NCBI GenBank assembly: GCA_965216025.1
Contig: CBDCEX010000013.1
Coordinates: forward strand, 186,001-250,000
DNA length: 64,000 nt
Direction of reading: 5' to 3'
Source of the DNA: JADFQT01 sp965216025
Lineage (GTDB): Bacteria > Chloroflexota > Dehalococcoidia > Lucifugimonadales > UBA3495
A program made the translations under genes and the position numbers. Below are positions 28,088-38,288 of the stretch, piece after piece (within the stretch, counting starts at the first letter, position 1; each line of letters starts with the position of its first letter). Below the pieces are notes generated by a model. The model searched no databases. It was not told the DNA's origin and saw only the letters and a list, made by a program, of their open reading frames with translations.

Positions 28088-31000
28088 ATGAACTTATCTG
28101 AGCGCAGAGACTTACTGAAATCGTTGCTCCAGACCGGCGGCCAGGCCGGCGGAAGGATCCTGGTAGTCGACGGAGCAATGGGAACGGCGATTCAGGGCAA
28201 GGGTCTGGGCCCGGAGGATTTCGGGGGGCCCGAATACGAAGGCTGCAACGAATACCTCAACCTAACTCGCCCCGACGTGATCGCCGATATTCACCAGAGC
28301 TACCTGGACGCCGGGGCCGACATTATCGAAACCAACACTTTCGGCGCTACTTCGGTGGTGCTGGCCGAATACGATCTTGCCCAGGAGGCCCGCCGGATAA
28401 ATCGTGAGGCCGCCGCAATGGCCCGCCGGCTGGCCGACCAGTCCAGCACGCCGGAGAAACCCCGCTTTGTCGCCGGTTCAATGGGCCCTACCACCAAAAC
28501 CATCTCGGTCACCGGAGGCATTACCTTCGACGAGTTGGCCTTGTCCTACCAAGAGCAGGCTGCCGGATTGATTGAAGGCGAAGTAGACCTGCTATTGCTG
28601 GAGACCAGCCAGGATACCATCAACATCAAAGCCGGTTTGCATGGAATAGACCTGGCCTTCGCCGAGCTGGGGCGGGAAGTGCCCGTTGCCGTGCAGGGCA
28701 CAGTGGAGCCCATGGGCACCCTGCTGGCCGGCCAGGACGCCGAAGCCCTCTACACCTCGCTGGCTCATCGCGAGCTGTTGTGGATCGGCTTCAACTGCGC
28801 GACCGGCCCCGAATTCATGACGGACCATATCCGCACCCTTTCCGGCCTCTCCCGTTTCCCCATCGCCTGCATTCCCAACGCCGGCCTCCCCGACGAGGAT
28901 GGGAAATACAACGAAACGCCCGAGATGCTGGCCGGGACCATCGGCCGCTTCGTCGAGTCGGGCTGGGTCAACGTGGTCGGTGGCTGCTGCGGCACCGGGC
29001 CGGACCACATCCGCCTGCTGGTGGAAGCCGTGGACGGGAAGGCCGGGCATAGCCCGGTGGATTCTCAAGAGACGCGAGTATCCGGCATCGAAGCCCTGCT
29101 CGTGGACCAAGATACCCGTCCCGTAATAGTCGGCGAGCGCACCAACGTCCTCGGCAGCCGCCGCTTCCGCCTGCTGATCAACCGGGGTTCCTTTGAAGAA
29201 GCATCCGAGGTGGGCCGCCGTCAGGTTCGGAGCGGCGCTCACGTGCTGGACGTGTGTCTGCAAGACCCGGACCGGGATGAGATGGCCGACGTTAAGACCT
29301 TCCTGGATTTTGTCACCAAAAAGGTCAAGACGCCCATCATGATCGACTCCACGGACGCCCGGGTGATCGAGGAGTCGTTGAAGCGGCTGCAGGGCAAGTC
29401 CATTATCAACTCCATTAACCTGGAAGACGGCGAAGCCAGATTTCAGGCGGTGGTTCCCCTGGCCCGCAGCTACGGAGCCGCGCTGGTGGTGGGTTGCATC
29501 GACGAGGACAAGCAGCAGGCTCAAGCTGTAACCCGAGAGCGAAAACTTGAAGTGGCCCTCCGTTCCCATCAGATTCTCACCGAAAAATACGGCGTGGCCG
29601 AGGAAGATATTATCTTCGACCCGCTGGTGTTTCCCGCCGGTACCGGTGACCAGAACTACGTCGGTTCGGCCGCGGAGACCATCGAGGGAGTTCGGCTGAT
29701 CAAAGAAGCCCTCCCTCGAACCAAAACCATCCTGGGCATCTCCAATGTGTCCTTTGGACTGCCGCCCGCCGGAAGAGAGGTTTTTAACTCGGTATTCCTG
29801 TACCACTGCGTGCAGGCCGGGCTGGACATGGCCATCGTCAACTCGGAGCTGCTGCAGCGGTACACCTCCATCCCCGAAGAGGAGCGAAAACTGACGGAGG
29901 ACCTGATCTGGTACCGGGGCGATGATCCGGTGGCGGCTTTTGCTGACCACTTTCGGGATCGACCTCCCAAAGCCTCGGTCGAGGAACGACGGAACCTGCC
30001 CCTAGACCAGAGGCTGGCCATGGCCATCATCGATGGCAGTAAGGAGGGACTGGCTGAAGACCTGGACGAGGCGCTGCAAGAGCGCGCGCCGTTGGCCATC
30101 ATTAACGGGCCCTTGATGGACGGCATGGATGAGGTGGGCCGGCAGTTCAACGCCAACGAGCTGATCGTGGCCGAGGTCCTCCAGTCTGCCGAATCGATGA
30201 AGTTCGCGGTCGCCCATCTGGAACCTCACATGGATCGCGCGGACGCCGCCACCAAGGGGAAGGTAATCCTGGCGACGGTAAAGGGCGATGTCCACGATAT
30301 CGGCAAGAATCTGGTGGACATCATTCTCTCCAACAACGGCTACCGGGTGGTCAACCTGGGCATCAAGGTGCCTCCTCAGGACCTGATTGACGCCTATCGG
30401 GAGCACCAGCCGGACATCATTGGGCTTTCCGGGTTATTGGTCAAGTCGGCCCAGATGATGGTTGAGACGGTGCGAGACCTGAAACAGGCCGGCATAGAAC
30501 CGCCAATACTGGTCGGGGGCGCCGCCCTATCCAACCGGTTCACCCGACTGCGCATCGCTCCCAACTATGACGGGCTGGTTTCCTATGCGCCGGATGCCAT
30601 GACCGGATTGGCTTTGGCCAACTCCATCCAGGACGCCGATGAATTTCAGAAGCTTTCCGCGAAAATAGCGGATGAGACGAGGGAGTTGCTCCAAGCGGAA
30701 GAGGCCCGCCAAGCCCCGGCGAGCGCCGCCGCCGAGCCGGAAGCGGCGCCGGCCCAGGTTCGTCACGACTTTGAGATACCCAATCCCCCGGACCTGCGGC
30801 TGCACGTTCTGAATAACCACGATCTGGAAAGAATTTTCACCTACATCAACCCCCAAATGCTTTACGTTCGGCATCTTGGCTACAAGGGCCGCTTTGCGGA
30901 GGCCTTGGAAGCCGAGGAGCCCGGGGCGATTGAGCTGTGGGAATCGGTGCGGCGGGTTGAGGACCTGGTGCTGACCGACCCAACCATTACGGCCGCGGCG

Positions 31001-31624
31001 GTTTTCAAGTTTTTCCCCTGCCGATCCGATGGCCGAAACCTGGTCATTTATAATCCGGACGGGACCCAAGAGCTGGAGCGTTTCTACCTGGGGCGCCAAT
31101 CCCAGCGAGATGGACTCTGCTTGTCGGACTACGCGCTGCCCCAATCCGCGGCCCCCAACCTAGATTACGTGGCCATGTTCGCCACGACCATCGGCCCCGG
31201 CGTCCGGACCCTGGCCGACCAATGGCGGAATGAAGGCAAGTTCCTCAACTCCCACATCCTGCAAGCGCTAGCCCTGGAGGGGGCCGAAGCCTTCGCGGAA
31301 CTGCTGCATCAGCAGATACGGCAGATGTGGGGCATCGGTGACCCGGCGGGAATAACTCCGCAGGAACTATTCCGGACTCAATACCGGGGGCGCCGCTACT
31401 CCTTCGGGTATCCCGCCTGCCCCCGATTGGAGGACCAGGAGCAATTATTCCGTCTGCTGGATATTACCGCCAATATTGGCGTGGAATTGACCGAGGGATT
31501 CATGATGGACCCGGAGGGCTCGGTGTCCGCCCTGGTATTCCATCATCCCGACGCCAAATATTTCAACCTGAGCGAGCAGGACATCGAACGCCTGGAGCGG
31601 GAAGTGGCGGCCTTGAACCTGTAG
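28088..31624 (+). CDS. metH: Cobalamin-dependent methionine synthase
   Basis: 1178 aa, all four modules. The homocysteine-binding domain has zinc ligands near C237 (FNCATGPE) and C300-C301 (GGCCGTGP). The pterin-binding domain covers about 340-600 (GERTNVLGS). The cobalamin cap and Rossmann domain has D734-x-H736 in DVHDIGKNLVDIILSNNGY. The C-terminal AdoMet activation domain covers about 870-1178 (GYPACPRLEDQ). It methylates homocysteine from methyl-THF. No cobalamin riboswitch was recognised upstream. Formate-THF ligase follows 150 bp downstream, so one-carbon genes are grouped. Confidence 0.97.
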   Translation: MNLSERRDLLKSLLQTGGQAGGRILVVDGAMGTAIQGKGLGPEDFGGPEYEGCNEYLNLTRPDVIADIHQSYLDAGADIIETNTFGATSVVLAEYDLAQEARRINREAAAMARRLADQSSTPEKPRFVAGSMGPTTKTISVTGGITFDELALSYQEQAAGLIEGEVDLLLLETSQDTINIKAGLHGIDLAFAELGREVPVAVQGTVEPMGTLLAGQDAEALYTSLAHRELLWIGFNCATGPEFMTDHIRTLSGLSRFPIACIPNAGLPDEDGKYNETPEMLAGTIGRFVESGWVNVVGGCCGTGPDHIRLLVEAVDGKAGHSPVDSQETRVSGIEALLVDQDTRPVIVGERTNVLGSRRFRLLINRGSFEEASEVGRRQVRSGAHVLDVCLQDPDRDEMADVKTFLDFVTKKVKTPIMIDSTDARVIEESLKRLQGKSIINSINLEDGEARFQAVVPLARSYGAALVVGCIDEDKQQAQAVTRERKLEVALRSHQILTEKYGVAEEDIIFDPLVFPAGTGDQNYVGSAAETIEGVRLIKEALPRTKTILGISNVSFGLPPAGREVFNSVFLYHCVQAGLDMAIVNSELLQRYTSIPEEERKLTEDLIWYRGDDPVAAFADHFRDRPPKASVEERRNLPLDQRLAMAIIDGSKEGLAEDLDEALQERAPLAIINGPLMDGMDEVGRQFNANELIVAEVLQSAESMKFAVAHLEPHMDRADAATKGKVILATVKGDVHDIGKNLVDIILSNNGYRVVNLGIKVPPQDLIDAYREHQPDIIGLSGLLVKSAQMMVETVRDLKQAGIEPPILVGGAALSNRFTRLRIAPNYDGLVSYAPDAMTGLALANSIQDADEFQKLSAKIADETRELLQAEEARQAPASAAAEPEAAPAQVRHDFEIPNPPDLRLHVLNNHDLERIFTYINPQMLYVRHLGYKGRFAEALEAEEPGAIELWESVRRVEDLVLTDPTITAAAVFKFFPCRSDGRNLVIYNPDGTQELERFYLGRQSQRDGLCLSDYALPQSAAPNLDYVAMFATTIGPGVRTLADQWRNEGKFLNSHILQALALEGAEAFAELLHQQIRQMWGIGDPAGITPQELFRTQYRGRRYSFGYPACPRLEDQEQLFRLLDITANIGVELTEGFMMDPEGSVSALVFHHPDAKYFNLSEQDIERLEREVAALNL

Positions 31625-31654
31625 CAAAACCGGTCGGAGGGACTACCGTCTGGG

Positions 31655-31703
31655 CAAATCCCCCTCAGTCCCCCTTTTTGAAAGGGGGACTGAGGGGGAT
31701 TTG
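31655..31703. repeat. Perfect 23-bp-arm hairpin (CCCCCT-rich)
   Basis: Arms 31655-31677 and 31681-31703 are perfectly complementary with a 3-nt loop (CAAATCCCCCTCAGTCCCCC in the left arm). It lies between metH and formate-THF ligase. A related hairpin is at 46701-46747, and short sequence after both (TTAGAACCTTCGTCAT / TCAGAACTTTCATCA) is also similar, so the repeat unit extends past the hairpin. Confidence 0.85.
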
Positions 31704-31773
31704 GAGCTAACAAGTTTAGAACCTTCGTCATGGATCACTATTCCCGGCATTGTCGCAGCGTACTGGAGGCTAA

Positions 31774-33405
31774 ATGCAGCCCATAAGCCAAATCGCCGGC
31801 GCCCTGGGCCTGGCCGATAGCCATATTATTCCCTACGGCAAGTACAAGGCCAAAATTTCCCTGGATGCGCTGGCAGATAGGGACGGAGGCCCCAAGGGGA
31901 AGCTGGTGGTGGTCACCGGTATTACCCCCACACCCGCCGGCGAGGGCAAGACCACCACCGCCGTGGGGCTGGTGCAGGGGATGGGCAAGCTGGGCCTCCG
32001 GGCCGTGGTCACCCTCCGGGAGCCCACGCTGGGACCGATATTCGGCATCAAGGGAGGTGGCACCGGCGGCGGCAAAGCGCGGGTGGTGCCGGAAGACGAG
32101 ATCAACATTCATTTTACCGGAGACGCCCACGCCGTGGCCTCGGCCCACAACCTGCTGGCCGCGCTGGTGGACAACGCCGTGTACCGGGGGCAAATCCCCG
32201 ACCTTGACGCCACGGGAATCCAGTGGTCGCGGGTAACCGACGCTTCGGATCGGGCCCTGCGTGATATCGTCGCCGGAATCGGTGGCAGCAACAACAGCCC
32301 CCTGCGGGAGACCCGTTTCGACATCGTGTCCGCCTCGGAGATCATGGCTATCCTGGCCCTCTCCTCCGGACTGGACGACCTCCGGCAGCGCCTGTCCCAA
32401 ATCGTGGTGGCCACTACTCGCGGGGGCGCCTCCGTGAACGTAGCCTCCTTGAACATCGTTGGTTCTCTGCTGTCCTTGCTCCGGCACAGCATCATGCCGA
32501 ATCTGGTCCAGACTCAGGAGGGTCAACCAGCCCTGATCCACGCCGGGCCCTTCGGCAACATTGCCCACGGCTGCAACTCAATTATAGCGGACCGCATGGC
32601 GCTGTCCTACACGGACTATGTCGTCACCGAGGCGGGCTTCGGCTCCGACCTGGGATTCGAAAAGTTCATGCACATTAAAGCCCGCCAAAGCGGACTGCTA
32701 CCCAGCGCGGTGGTGCTGGTGGCCTCGGCCCGCGCGCTGAAATGGCACGGTGGAGTGGCGCGCCGAAATTTGGGGCAACCCGACGCTAATGCCGTCTCCG
32801 CCGGAGGGCCGAATCTGGCCCACCATGTTGCTATTATCCGTGGTTTCGGGCTGCCAGTGGTGGTGGCCATCAACAGGTTTGACCAGGATACCCAGGAGGA
32901 GCTGGACGCGGTTCAGAAAGTGGCCCAGGATGCCGGTGCCGTGGCGGCGGTGGAGGCATCCGGGTTTGCCCAGGGCGGTAAGGGAATGACCGCGCTGGCT
33001 GAGGCAGTAGTAGGGGCGACCAAAACGCCCTCCACGGTGGAGTACGTCTATCCATTGGAGGGCTCGGCCGAAAACAAGGTTCTGGCCCTGGCTAGACAGG
33101 TTTACGCTGCCGAGGATGTCATCTGGGCGCCGGAAGCCCGCCGCCGATTGCGCTATTTCGAGTCCCAGGGCTGGGGCTCCTTGCCCATCTGCATGGCCAA
33201 GACCCACCTGTCTATCTCGCACGACCCTACCATGCGGGGCCGGCCCTCCGGCTATACCTTCCCCATCACCGACATCCGTGCTTCGGTGGGAGCGGGCTTT
33301 TTGTACACGCTGGCCGGCCGGATTGAAACTTTGCCGGGATTGCCCTCCCGCCCCAGGGCTCTGGACATGGATGTGTCTTCCGACGGAGAAATTTCCGGGC
33401 TGTAA
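31774..33405 (+). CDS. fhs: Formate-tetrahydrofolate ligase
   Basis: 543 aa, full length. It has the ATP-binding loop TPTPAGEGKTTTAVGLVQGM near residues 50-70, REPTLGPIFGIKGGGTGGG, and FGSDLGFEKFMHIKARQSG. It makes 10-formyl-THF from formate, THF and ATP in the cytosol, feeding purine synthesis or the methyl branch that ends at MetH just upstream. ATG 31774 is weakly preceded by GGAGG at 31765. Confidence 0.97.
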   Translation: MQPISQIAGALGLADSHIIPYGKYKAKISLDALADRDGGPKGKLVVVTGITPTPAGEGKTTTAVGLVQGMGKLGLRAVVTLREPTLGPIFGIKGGGTGGGKARVVPEDEINIHFTGDAHAVASAHNLLAALVDNAVYRGQIPDLDATGIQWSRVTDASDRALRDIVAGIGGSNNSPLRETRFDIVSASEIMAILALSSGLDDLRQRLSQIVVATTRGGASVNVASLNIVGSLLSLLRHSIMPNLVQTQEGQPALIHAGPFGNIAHGCNSIIADRMALSYTDYVVTEAGFGSDLGFEKFMHIKARQSGLLPSAVVLVASARALKWHGGVARRNLGQPDANAVSAGGPNLAHHVAIIRGFGLPVVVAINRFDQDTQEELDAVQKVAQDAGAVAAVEASGFAQGGKGMTALAEAVVGATKTPSTVEYVYPLEGSAENKVLALARQVYAAEDVIWAPEARRRLRYFESQGWGSLPICMAKTHLSISHDPTMRGRPSGYTFPITDIRASVGAGFLYTLAGRIETLPGLPSRPRALDMDVSSDGEISGL

Positions 33406-33514
33406 TAAGGGAAAACCGCTGGCCTCTCCGTCCGCTGAAGGGCGGGCTCCGCAGGGTCTTTCGATTACCCCGGTGGCATTGCGAGGGCCACATGTCCCAA
33501 GCAATCTCGCAGAA

Positions 33515-33684
33515 CCTGTGTTCAAAGCTATCCGGGCATAGCGTAATTCCCGGCACGTCATTCCGGGGCAGGCGGGAATCCAGCCTCATCTACCATCAAC
33601 CAGGGGGCGGCATCTGGGCTCTGGCTTTCGCCGGAGCGCCGAATACGCCGCCGCAAGGCCCATCGACGCTTTTGACACAGGCTC
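33515..33684 (-). repeat. 170-bp dispersed repeat, copy 2 (reverse orientation)
   Basis: Read on the minus strand it follows the copy at 19031-19200 from GAGCCTGTGTCAAAA to ATGCCCGGAT, with scattered differences. Confidence 0.7.
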
Positions 33685-33713
33685 ATAAGGGTAAGGAGAG
33701 ATTGCGTCGCGGA

Positions 33714-33788
33714 GTTTATCCTGAGCGCAGCCGAAGGGCTGCTCTGTAAATAGCCCGTTCGTGGTGAACCTGTCGAACCATGAACGGG
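33714..33788. repeat. Palindromic intergenic repeat, copy 4 (diverged)
   Basis: Carries TTTATCCTGAGCGCAGCCGAAGGGC and CCCGTTCGTGGTGAACCTGTCGAACCATGAACGG, the second arm of the family at 8896, 13702 and 27896. Confidence 0.6.
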
Positions 33789-33833
33789 CGACTTCCGTCA
33801 CCGCCCTTCAAGAGCCTCAGGACGAAGGTCAGC

Positions 33834-35264
33834 GTAAGTGTTCAGATTTGAGGGGAAGCGAGCAACCGGCGGCATTCCAGGAGGGGATTGAGACCTCTAG
33901 CCCGCCAGGTGCCAAAGAGGGATGCCAAGGTCATCTTGCTGTCGGTGCCCTGCCCTGAGCGGGTGCCGCCGCTGATCTTGCGACTGGTTACCAGATGCCG
34001 CAGGCTCCGCTCGGCGGCGTTGTTGTCTGAGGGCACGGCTGGGTCCGACACGAAGACAAACAGTTCCTTGATGAACCGTTCCATGCGCCGGCAGAGCTTG
34101 GCCTGAACCGCCAGGGGATCTTTAAGGAAAGGCCGTGCCAAGACCATTAGTTTCTCCTCCAGCATTAGCTGGGTGCGATGGCCTGGCTGGGCTCGGGGAA
34201 GGACCGAGGCCTTGGCCTCCGTGTAGACCTGGTGAACCGCCTCGGCCCACTGAGCCAGCCCAGCGTCTTCTGGGTACAACCCTTTCAGGTCATGGATATC
34301 CCGCAGCAGATGAGCCCAGCACCGTTGCTTCAGGCCCGGGTAGTGGTTATAGGCGGCGTAGAAATCACTGACCAACACTCCGCTGAAGGAGGAATCCAGC
34401 ACCTCATCCACCACCCCCTTATCCCGACCCCGACGCAGGAAGTATCGTTCGCTGGGAGTGCTGAAGGTCCAAACATAGCCGTTGCTCCCGTCCTGGCGCC
34501 AGCCGGTTTCGTCGCCCTGCACCACGGGACTGGCGCGGACTTGCTCGAGCACCTCTCGCACCGCCGTCTCAGCCTGACGGGCTACTCCATGGACGGCCTG
34601 GACGATGGCACCAACACTCAGGTGCAACTGATGGACGGTCTCCAGGTACCATTGGATGATTCTTATGGGCAACCGTCCCTCCTCCCGCAGGGTCACCATC
34701 AGGCTTACCAGATTGACCCCCAGGCGCTGCTGGCCCAGAACCACCCCCTGCAGGGCCTCTTTGGGCAGCCGGCGCCGCTGGCATACCGGACAGATGCGGG
34801 CTACCAGGGCGTGCTCGGTCACTTCTACCGGAGCCACCGGTAGCTCAATGACTTCCCGAGTTCGCTGTACCCATCCGCCGTTCAGGTGAGTCCCGCAGTC
34901 GGGACAGACCGCCACGGCATGCTCCACCCGCCGGGTAGGAGTCATGCGCTGGCGGGCGAAGCCATGGCGGCGCGGCTTTCTGGGCTCCTTTTTCTCCGGC
35001 GCTTGCCGGCTGGAGTGCGGCTGATTACCCGGCATCCCCGACGACCCGCGCCGGTTGGGACGGAATTCCAGAACCCCAATCCGCCTTTGCAAATCGGCAA
35101 TGACTGCCCGCTGGCCGGCAATTATCTCCAGCAGAGTTTCGCGACTCGCCGCGTTCAGGTCTAGTTCAGTGTCCACCTCCCTGGTATGCCACAACTCCCC
35201 CGGCCATGCCAGCGTTTTTCCAACGGCTTTGAGCCAATTCACCTCATCAAGTCTGAACAGTTAC
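33834..35264 (-). mobile_element. IS66-family IS, copy B (1431 bp)
   Basis: Same tips as copy A. The 8-bp duplication AGGTCAGC is at 33826-33833 and 35265-35272. Inserted in non-coding DNA. Confidence 0.95.
33842..35242 (-). CDS. IS66-family transposase (TnpC), copy B
   Basis: 466 aa, intact. Identical to copy A by eye except Phe for Ser in VLEFRPN. It ends SPQI like copy A, whereas copies C and D end SPQL. Confidence 0.95.
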   Translation of the reverse strand: MNWLKAVGKTLAWPGELWHTREVDTELDLNAASRETLLEIIAGQRAVIADLQRRIGVLEFRPNRRGSSGMPGNQPHSSRQAPEKKEPRKPRRHGFARQRMTPTRRVEHAVAVCPDCGTHLNGGWVQRTREVIELPVAPVEVTEHALVARICPVCQRRRLPKEALQGVVLGQQRLGVNLVSLMVTLREEGRLPIRIIQWYLETVHQLHLSVGAIVQAVHGVARQAETAVREVLEQVRASPVVQGDETGWRQDGSNGYVWTFSTPSERYFLRRGRDKGVVDEVLDSSFSGVLVSDFYAAYNHYPGLKQRCWAHLLRDIHDLKGLYPEDAGLAQWAEAVHQVYTEAKASVLPRAQPGHRTQLMLEEKLMVLARPFLKDPLAVQAKLCRRMERFIKELFVFVSDPAVPSDNNAAERSLRHLVTSRKISGGTRSGQGTDSKMTLASLFGTWRARGLNPLLECRRLLASPQI

Positions 35265-35476
35265 AGGTCAGCCGCATGCCTTGTGCGATAAGGCATAACC
35301 CTGGGCCAAGAACCGTAAGGCCCTGCCGGGTTCATCTTGGCTTCAGAATAGTGCACCCTTGCATTTCCCAAACACCGATGCAACAATAGCTCCCGCACCC
35401 GGCCCAACCCAAGCTGGCCGGAGATTAAACTAATACCAAGGTAAAACCCCCAGATTTTGGGCATATAACTACGTGG

Positions 35477-36907
35477 GAAACTGTTCAGAGTTGAGGGGAA
35501 GTGAGCAACCGGCGGCATTCCAGGAGGGGATTGAGACCTCTGGCCCGCCAGGTGCCAAAGAGGGATGCCAAGGTCATCTTGCTGTCGGTGCCCTGCCCTG
35601 AGCGGGTGCCGCCGCTGATCTTGCGACTGGTTACCAGATGCCGCAGGCTCCGCTCGGCGGCGTTGTTGTCTGAGGGCACGGCTGGGTCCGACACGAAGAC
35701 AAACAGTTCCTTGATGAACCGTTCCATGCGCCGGCAGAGCTTGGCCTGAACCGCCAGGGGATCTTTAAGGAAAGGCCGTGCCAAGACCATTAGTTTCTCC
35801 TCCAGCATTAGCTGGGTGCGATGGCCTGGCTGGGCTCGGGGAAGGACCGCGGCCTTGGCCTCCGTGTAGACCTGGTGAACCGCCTCGGCCCACTGAGCCA
35901 GCCCAGCGTCTTCTGGGTACAACCCTTTCAGGTCATGGATATCCCGCAGCAGATGAGCCCAGCACCGTTGCTTCAGGCCCGGGTAGTGGTTATAGGCGGC
36001 GTAGAAATCACTGACCAACACTCCGCTGAAGGAGGAATCCAGCACCTCATCCACCACCCCCTTATCCCGACCCCGACGCAGGAAGTATCGTTCGCTGGGA
36101 GTGCTGAAGGTCCAAACATAGCCGTTGCTCCCGTCCTGGCGCCAGCCGGTTTCGTCGCCCTGCACCACGGGACTGGCGCGGACTTGCTCGAGCACCTCTC
36201 GCACCGCCGTCTCAGCCTGACGGGCTACTCCATGGACGGCCTGGACGATGGCACCAACACTCAGGTGCAACTGATGGACGGTCTCCAGGTACCATTGGAT
36301 GATTCTTATGGGCAACCGTCCCTCCTCCCGCAGGGTCACCATCAGGCTTACCAGATTGACCCCCAGGCGCTGCTGGCCCAGAACCACCCCCTGCAGGGCC
36401 TCTTTGGGCAGCCGGCGCCGCTGGCATACCGGACAGATGCGGGCTACCAGGGCGTGCTCGGTCACTTCTACCGGAGCCACCGATAGCTCAATGACTTCCC
36501 GAGTTCGCTGTACCCATCCGCCGTTCAGGTGAGTCCCGCAGTCGGGACAGACCGCCACGGCATGCTCCACCCGCTGGGTAGGAGTCATGCGCTGGCGGGC
36601 GAAGCCATGGCGGCGCGGCTTTCTGGGCTCCTTTTTCTCCGGCGCTTGCCGGCTGGAGTGCGGCTGATTACCCGGCATCCCCGACGACCCGCGCCGGTTG
36701 GGACGGGATTCCAGAACCCCAATCCGCCTTTGCAAATCGGCAATGACTGCCCGCTGGCCGGCAATTATCTCCAGCAGAGTTTCGCGACTCGCCGCGTTCA
36801 GGTCTAGTTCAGTGTCCACCTCCCTGGTATGCCACAACTCCCCCGGCCATGCCAGCGTTTTTCCAACGGCTTTGAGCCAATTCACCTCATCAAGTCTGAA
36901 CAGTTAC
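35477..36907 (-). mobile_element. IS66-family IS, copy C (1431 bp)
   Basis: One tip reads GAAACTGTTCAGAGTTG instead of the GTAAGTGTTCAGATTTG of copies A and B. The 8-bp duplication CTACGTGG is at 35469-35476 and 36908-36915. It lies 212 bp from copy B in the same orientation; the DNA between them shows no gene. Confidence 0.95.
35485..36885 (-). CDS. IS66-family transposase (TnpC), copy C
   Basis: 466 aa, intact, with a few substitutions against copy A (MTPTQRVEH for MTPTRRVEH, IELSVAPVE, TEAKAAVLPR) and the SPQL end shared with copy D. Confidence 0.95.
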   Translation of the reverse strand: MNWLKAVGKTLAWPGELWHTREVDTELDLNAASRETLLEIIAGQRAVIADLQRRIGVLESRPNRRGSSGMPGNQPHSSRQAPEKKEPRKPRRHGFARQRMTPTQRVEHAVAVCPDCGTHLNGGWVQRTREVIELSVAPVEVTEHALVARICPVCQRRRLPKEALQGVVLGQQRLGVNLVSLMVTLREEGRLPIRIIQWYLETVHQLHLSVGAIVQAVHGVARQAETAVREVLEQVRASPVVQGDETGWRQDGSNGYVWTFSTPSERYFLRRGRDKGVVDEVLDSSFSGVLVSDFYAAYNHYPGLKQRCWAHLLRDIHDLKGLYPEDAGLAQWAEAVHQVYTEAKAAVLPRAQPGHRTQLMLEEKLMVLARPFLKDPLAVQAKLCRRMERFIKELFVFVSDPAVPSDNNAAERSLRHLVTSRKISGGTRSGQGTDSKMTLASLFGTWRARGLNPLLECRRLLTSPQL

Positions 36908-36954
36908 CTACGTGGGGCCACCTTGACTTTGGTTTGGGGAGCTAGATCCACCCC

Positions 36955-38287
36955 ATGACCTTTTCACCGGTCGACAACCCCGCCATTCCCGGGCTGCTGG
37001 CCGGGGTCAAGGTAGTCGACCTTACCCATTACATCTCGGGACCCTATTGCACCAAGCCCTCTCCTGGCTACCCTGGGCGCCGACGTGGTCAAAATCGAGC
37101 GACCGGGCGTCGGGGACCCCATGCGGTGGGTGGGGCCTTTTGCCGAACCTTCACAGAGATCACCAGCGACATCACCGGCTGCTCAGCAGCCTGGCGGTGA
37201 GGCTGCTATTAGGGGCGAAACGGGGGCCTGGTTCCTCTACCTGAACACCTCCAAAAAGAGCCTGACGCTGGACCTCAAGTCCCAGTCGGGCCGGGATATC
37301 ATCCTCCAGTTGGTTAAAACCGCTGACATCCTGGTGGAGAATTTCGCGCCCGGAGTCATGGACCGATTGGGATTGGGTTACACCCAGTTTCAAGGGGTTA
37401 ACCCGGCCCTGGTCATGGCATCCATTTCCAACTACGGCCAGACGGGACCCTACCGGGACTGGAAGGCCACCGAGCTAAACCTTTACGCCGCCGGTGGACT
37501 GATGAACATTACCGGTGAGCCGGAACGAGAGCCCCTAAAAGAGGGCGCGCCTCTGGTCCAGCTGGGGGCCGGCCAAAACGCCTTCGCCGCTGCCATGTCC
37601 GCACTGCTCTACGCGGAGGACAGCGGACAGGGTCAGCAGATCGACATCTCCATCGCGGAATACGCCACCAATATCCTGGAAAACGCCCTGATGCAATATA
37701 TCTACTCCGGAGTGGAGTACTCCCGGGTCGGCAACCGAGGCTACGGGCGCGCCGCCTGGGGAATCTACCCCTGCCAGGACGGCTACGTGGGCATCATCGC
37801 CGGTCCGGACCAGCGCTGGCCCCAGGTTGCGCAAATTATGGAGCGGGAGGAGTTGGCCGACCCCCGTTTTGCCTCCCGTCAGGGCCGGCTGATCCATGCC
37901 GATGAAGTGGACGCGCTGATGCTGCCCTGGCTCCTAGAGCACGACAAAGTCGACATCTTCAAGGCGGGACAGGAGGAGGGGCTGGGCTTCGCTTATGTGT
38001 CCACCATGCAGGACATTCTGGAGATGGAGCAGCTCCAAGAGCGAGACTATTTCGTCCCACTGGACCATCCGGTGGCCGGTAGGTTCAAATACCCCGGTCC
38101 GCCGATCAGCCCTCACCTTCTGGATCATTCATCCAGCAAATCGGGCGGCGGGTCTGGCGGCTTGATAAATTCCGCCTGGGTATACCGCCGGGCGCCCCTG
38201 CTGGGGGAGCACAACGGGGAAGTGCTGGTGGAGTTGGGATACACTCAATTGGAGATAGATGAAATGAAAGCCGGGCCGGCTCTCTAA
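36955..38287 (+). pseudogene. CaiB/BaiF CoA-transferase, frameshifted near N-terminus
   Basis: ATG 36955 opens the correct N-terminus (LAGVKVVDLTHYISGPYCTK). After that codon extra bases at about 37057-37064 (CCCTCTCC) throw it out of frame. The rest (LGADVVKIERPG, then NTSKKSLTLDLKSQSGRD to the stop at 38287) continues in the +1 frame. The total, 1333 nt, is one over a multiple of three. At the catalytic position it has Glu (WKATELNLYAAGGL), not Asp. The next CaiB gene starts one base past the stop, the same layout as at 19-22 kb. Confidence 0.8.
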
Positions 38288-38288
38288 T

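Larger units (their letters stand above)
33406..33833. other. Non-coding repeat-rich gap
   Basis: No gene seen. It contains an imperfect hairpin ATTGCGAGGGCC...GCAATCTCGC (33478-33510), the reverse copy of the 170-bp dispersed repeat (33515-33684), and a diverged palindromic repeat (33714-33788), ending at IS66 copy B. Confidence 0.65.

Noticed and set aside
28592..29950. 452-aa minus-strand frame inside metH
   Set aside because: Antisense to a fully conserved MetH; no ribosome site and no recognisable domain.
33834..36907. Composite transposon formed by IS66 copies B and C
   Set aside because: Each copy has its own distinct 8-bp duplication, so they inserted separately; the 212 bp between them has no gene.
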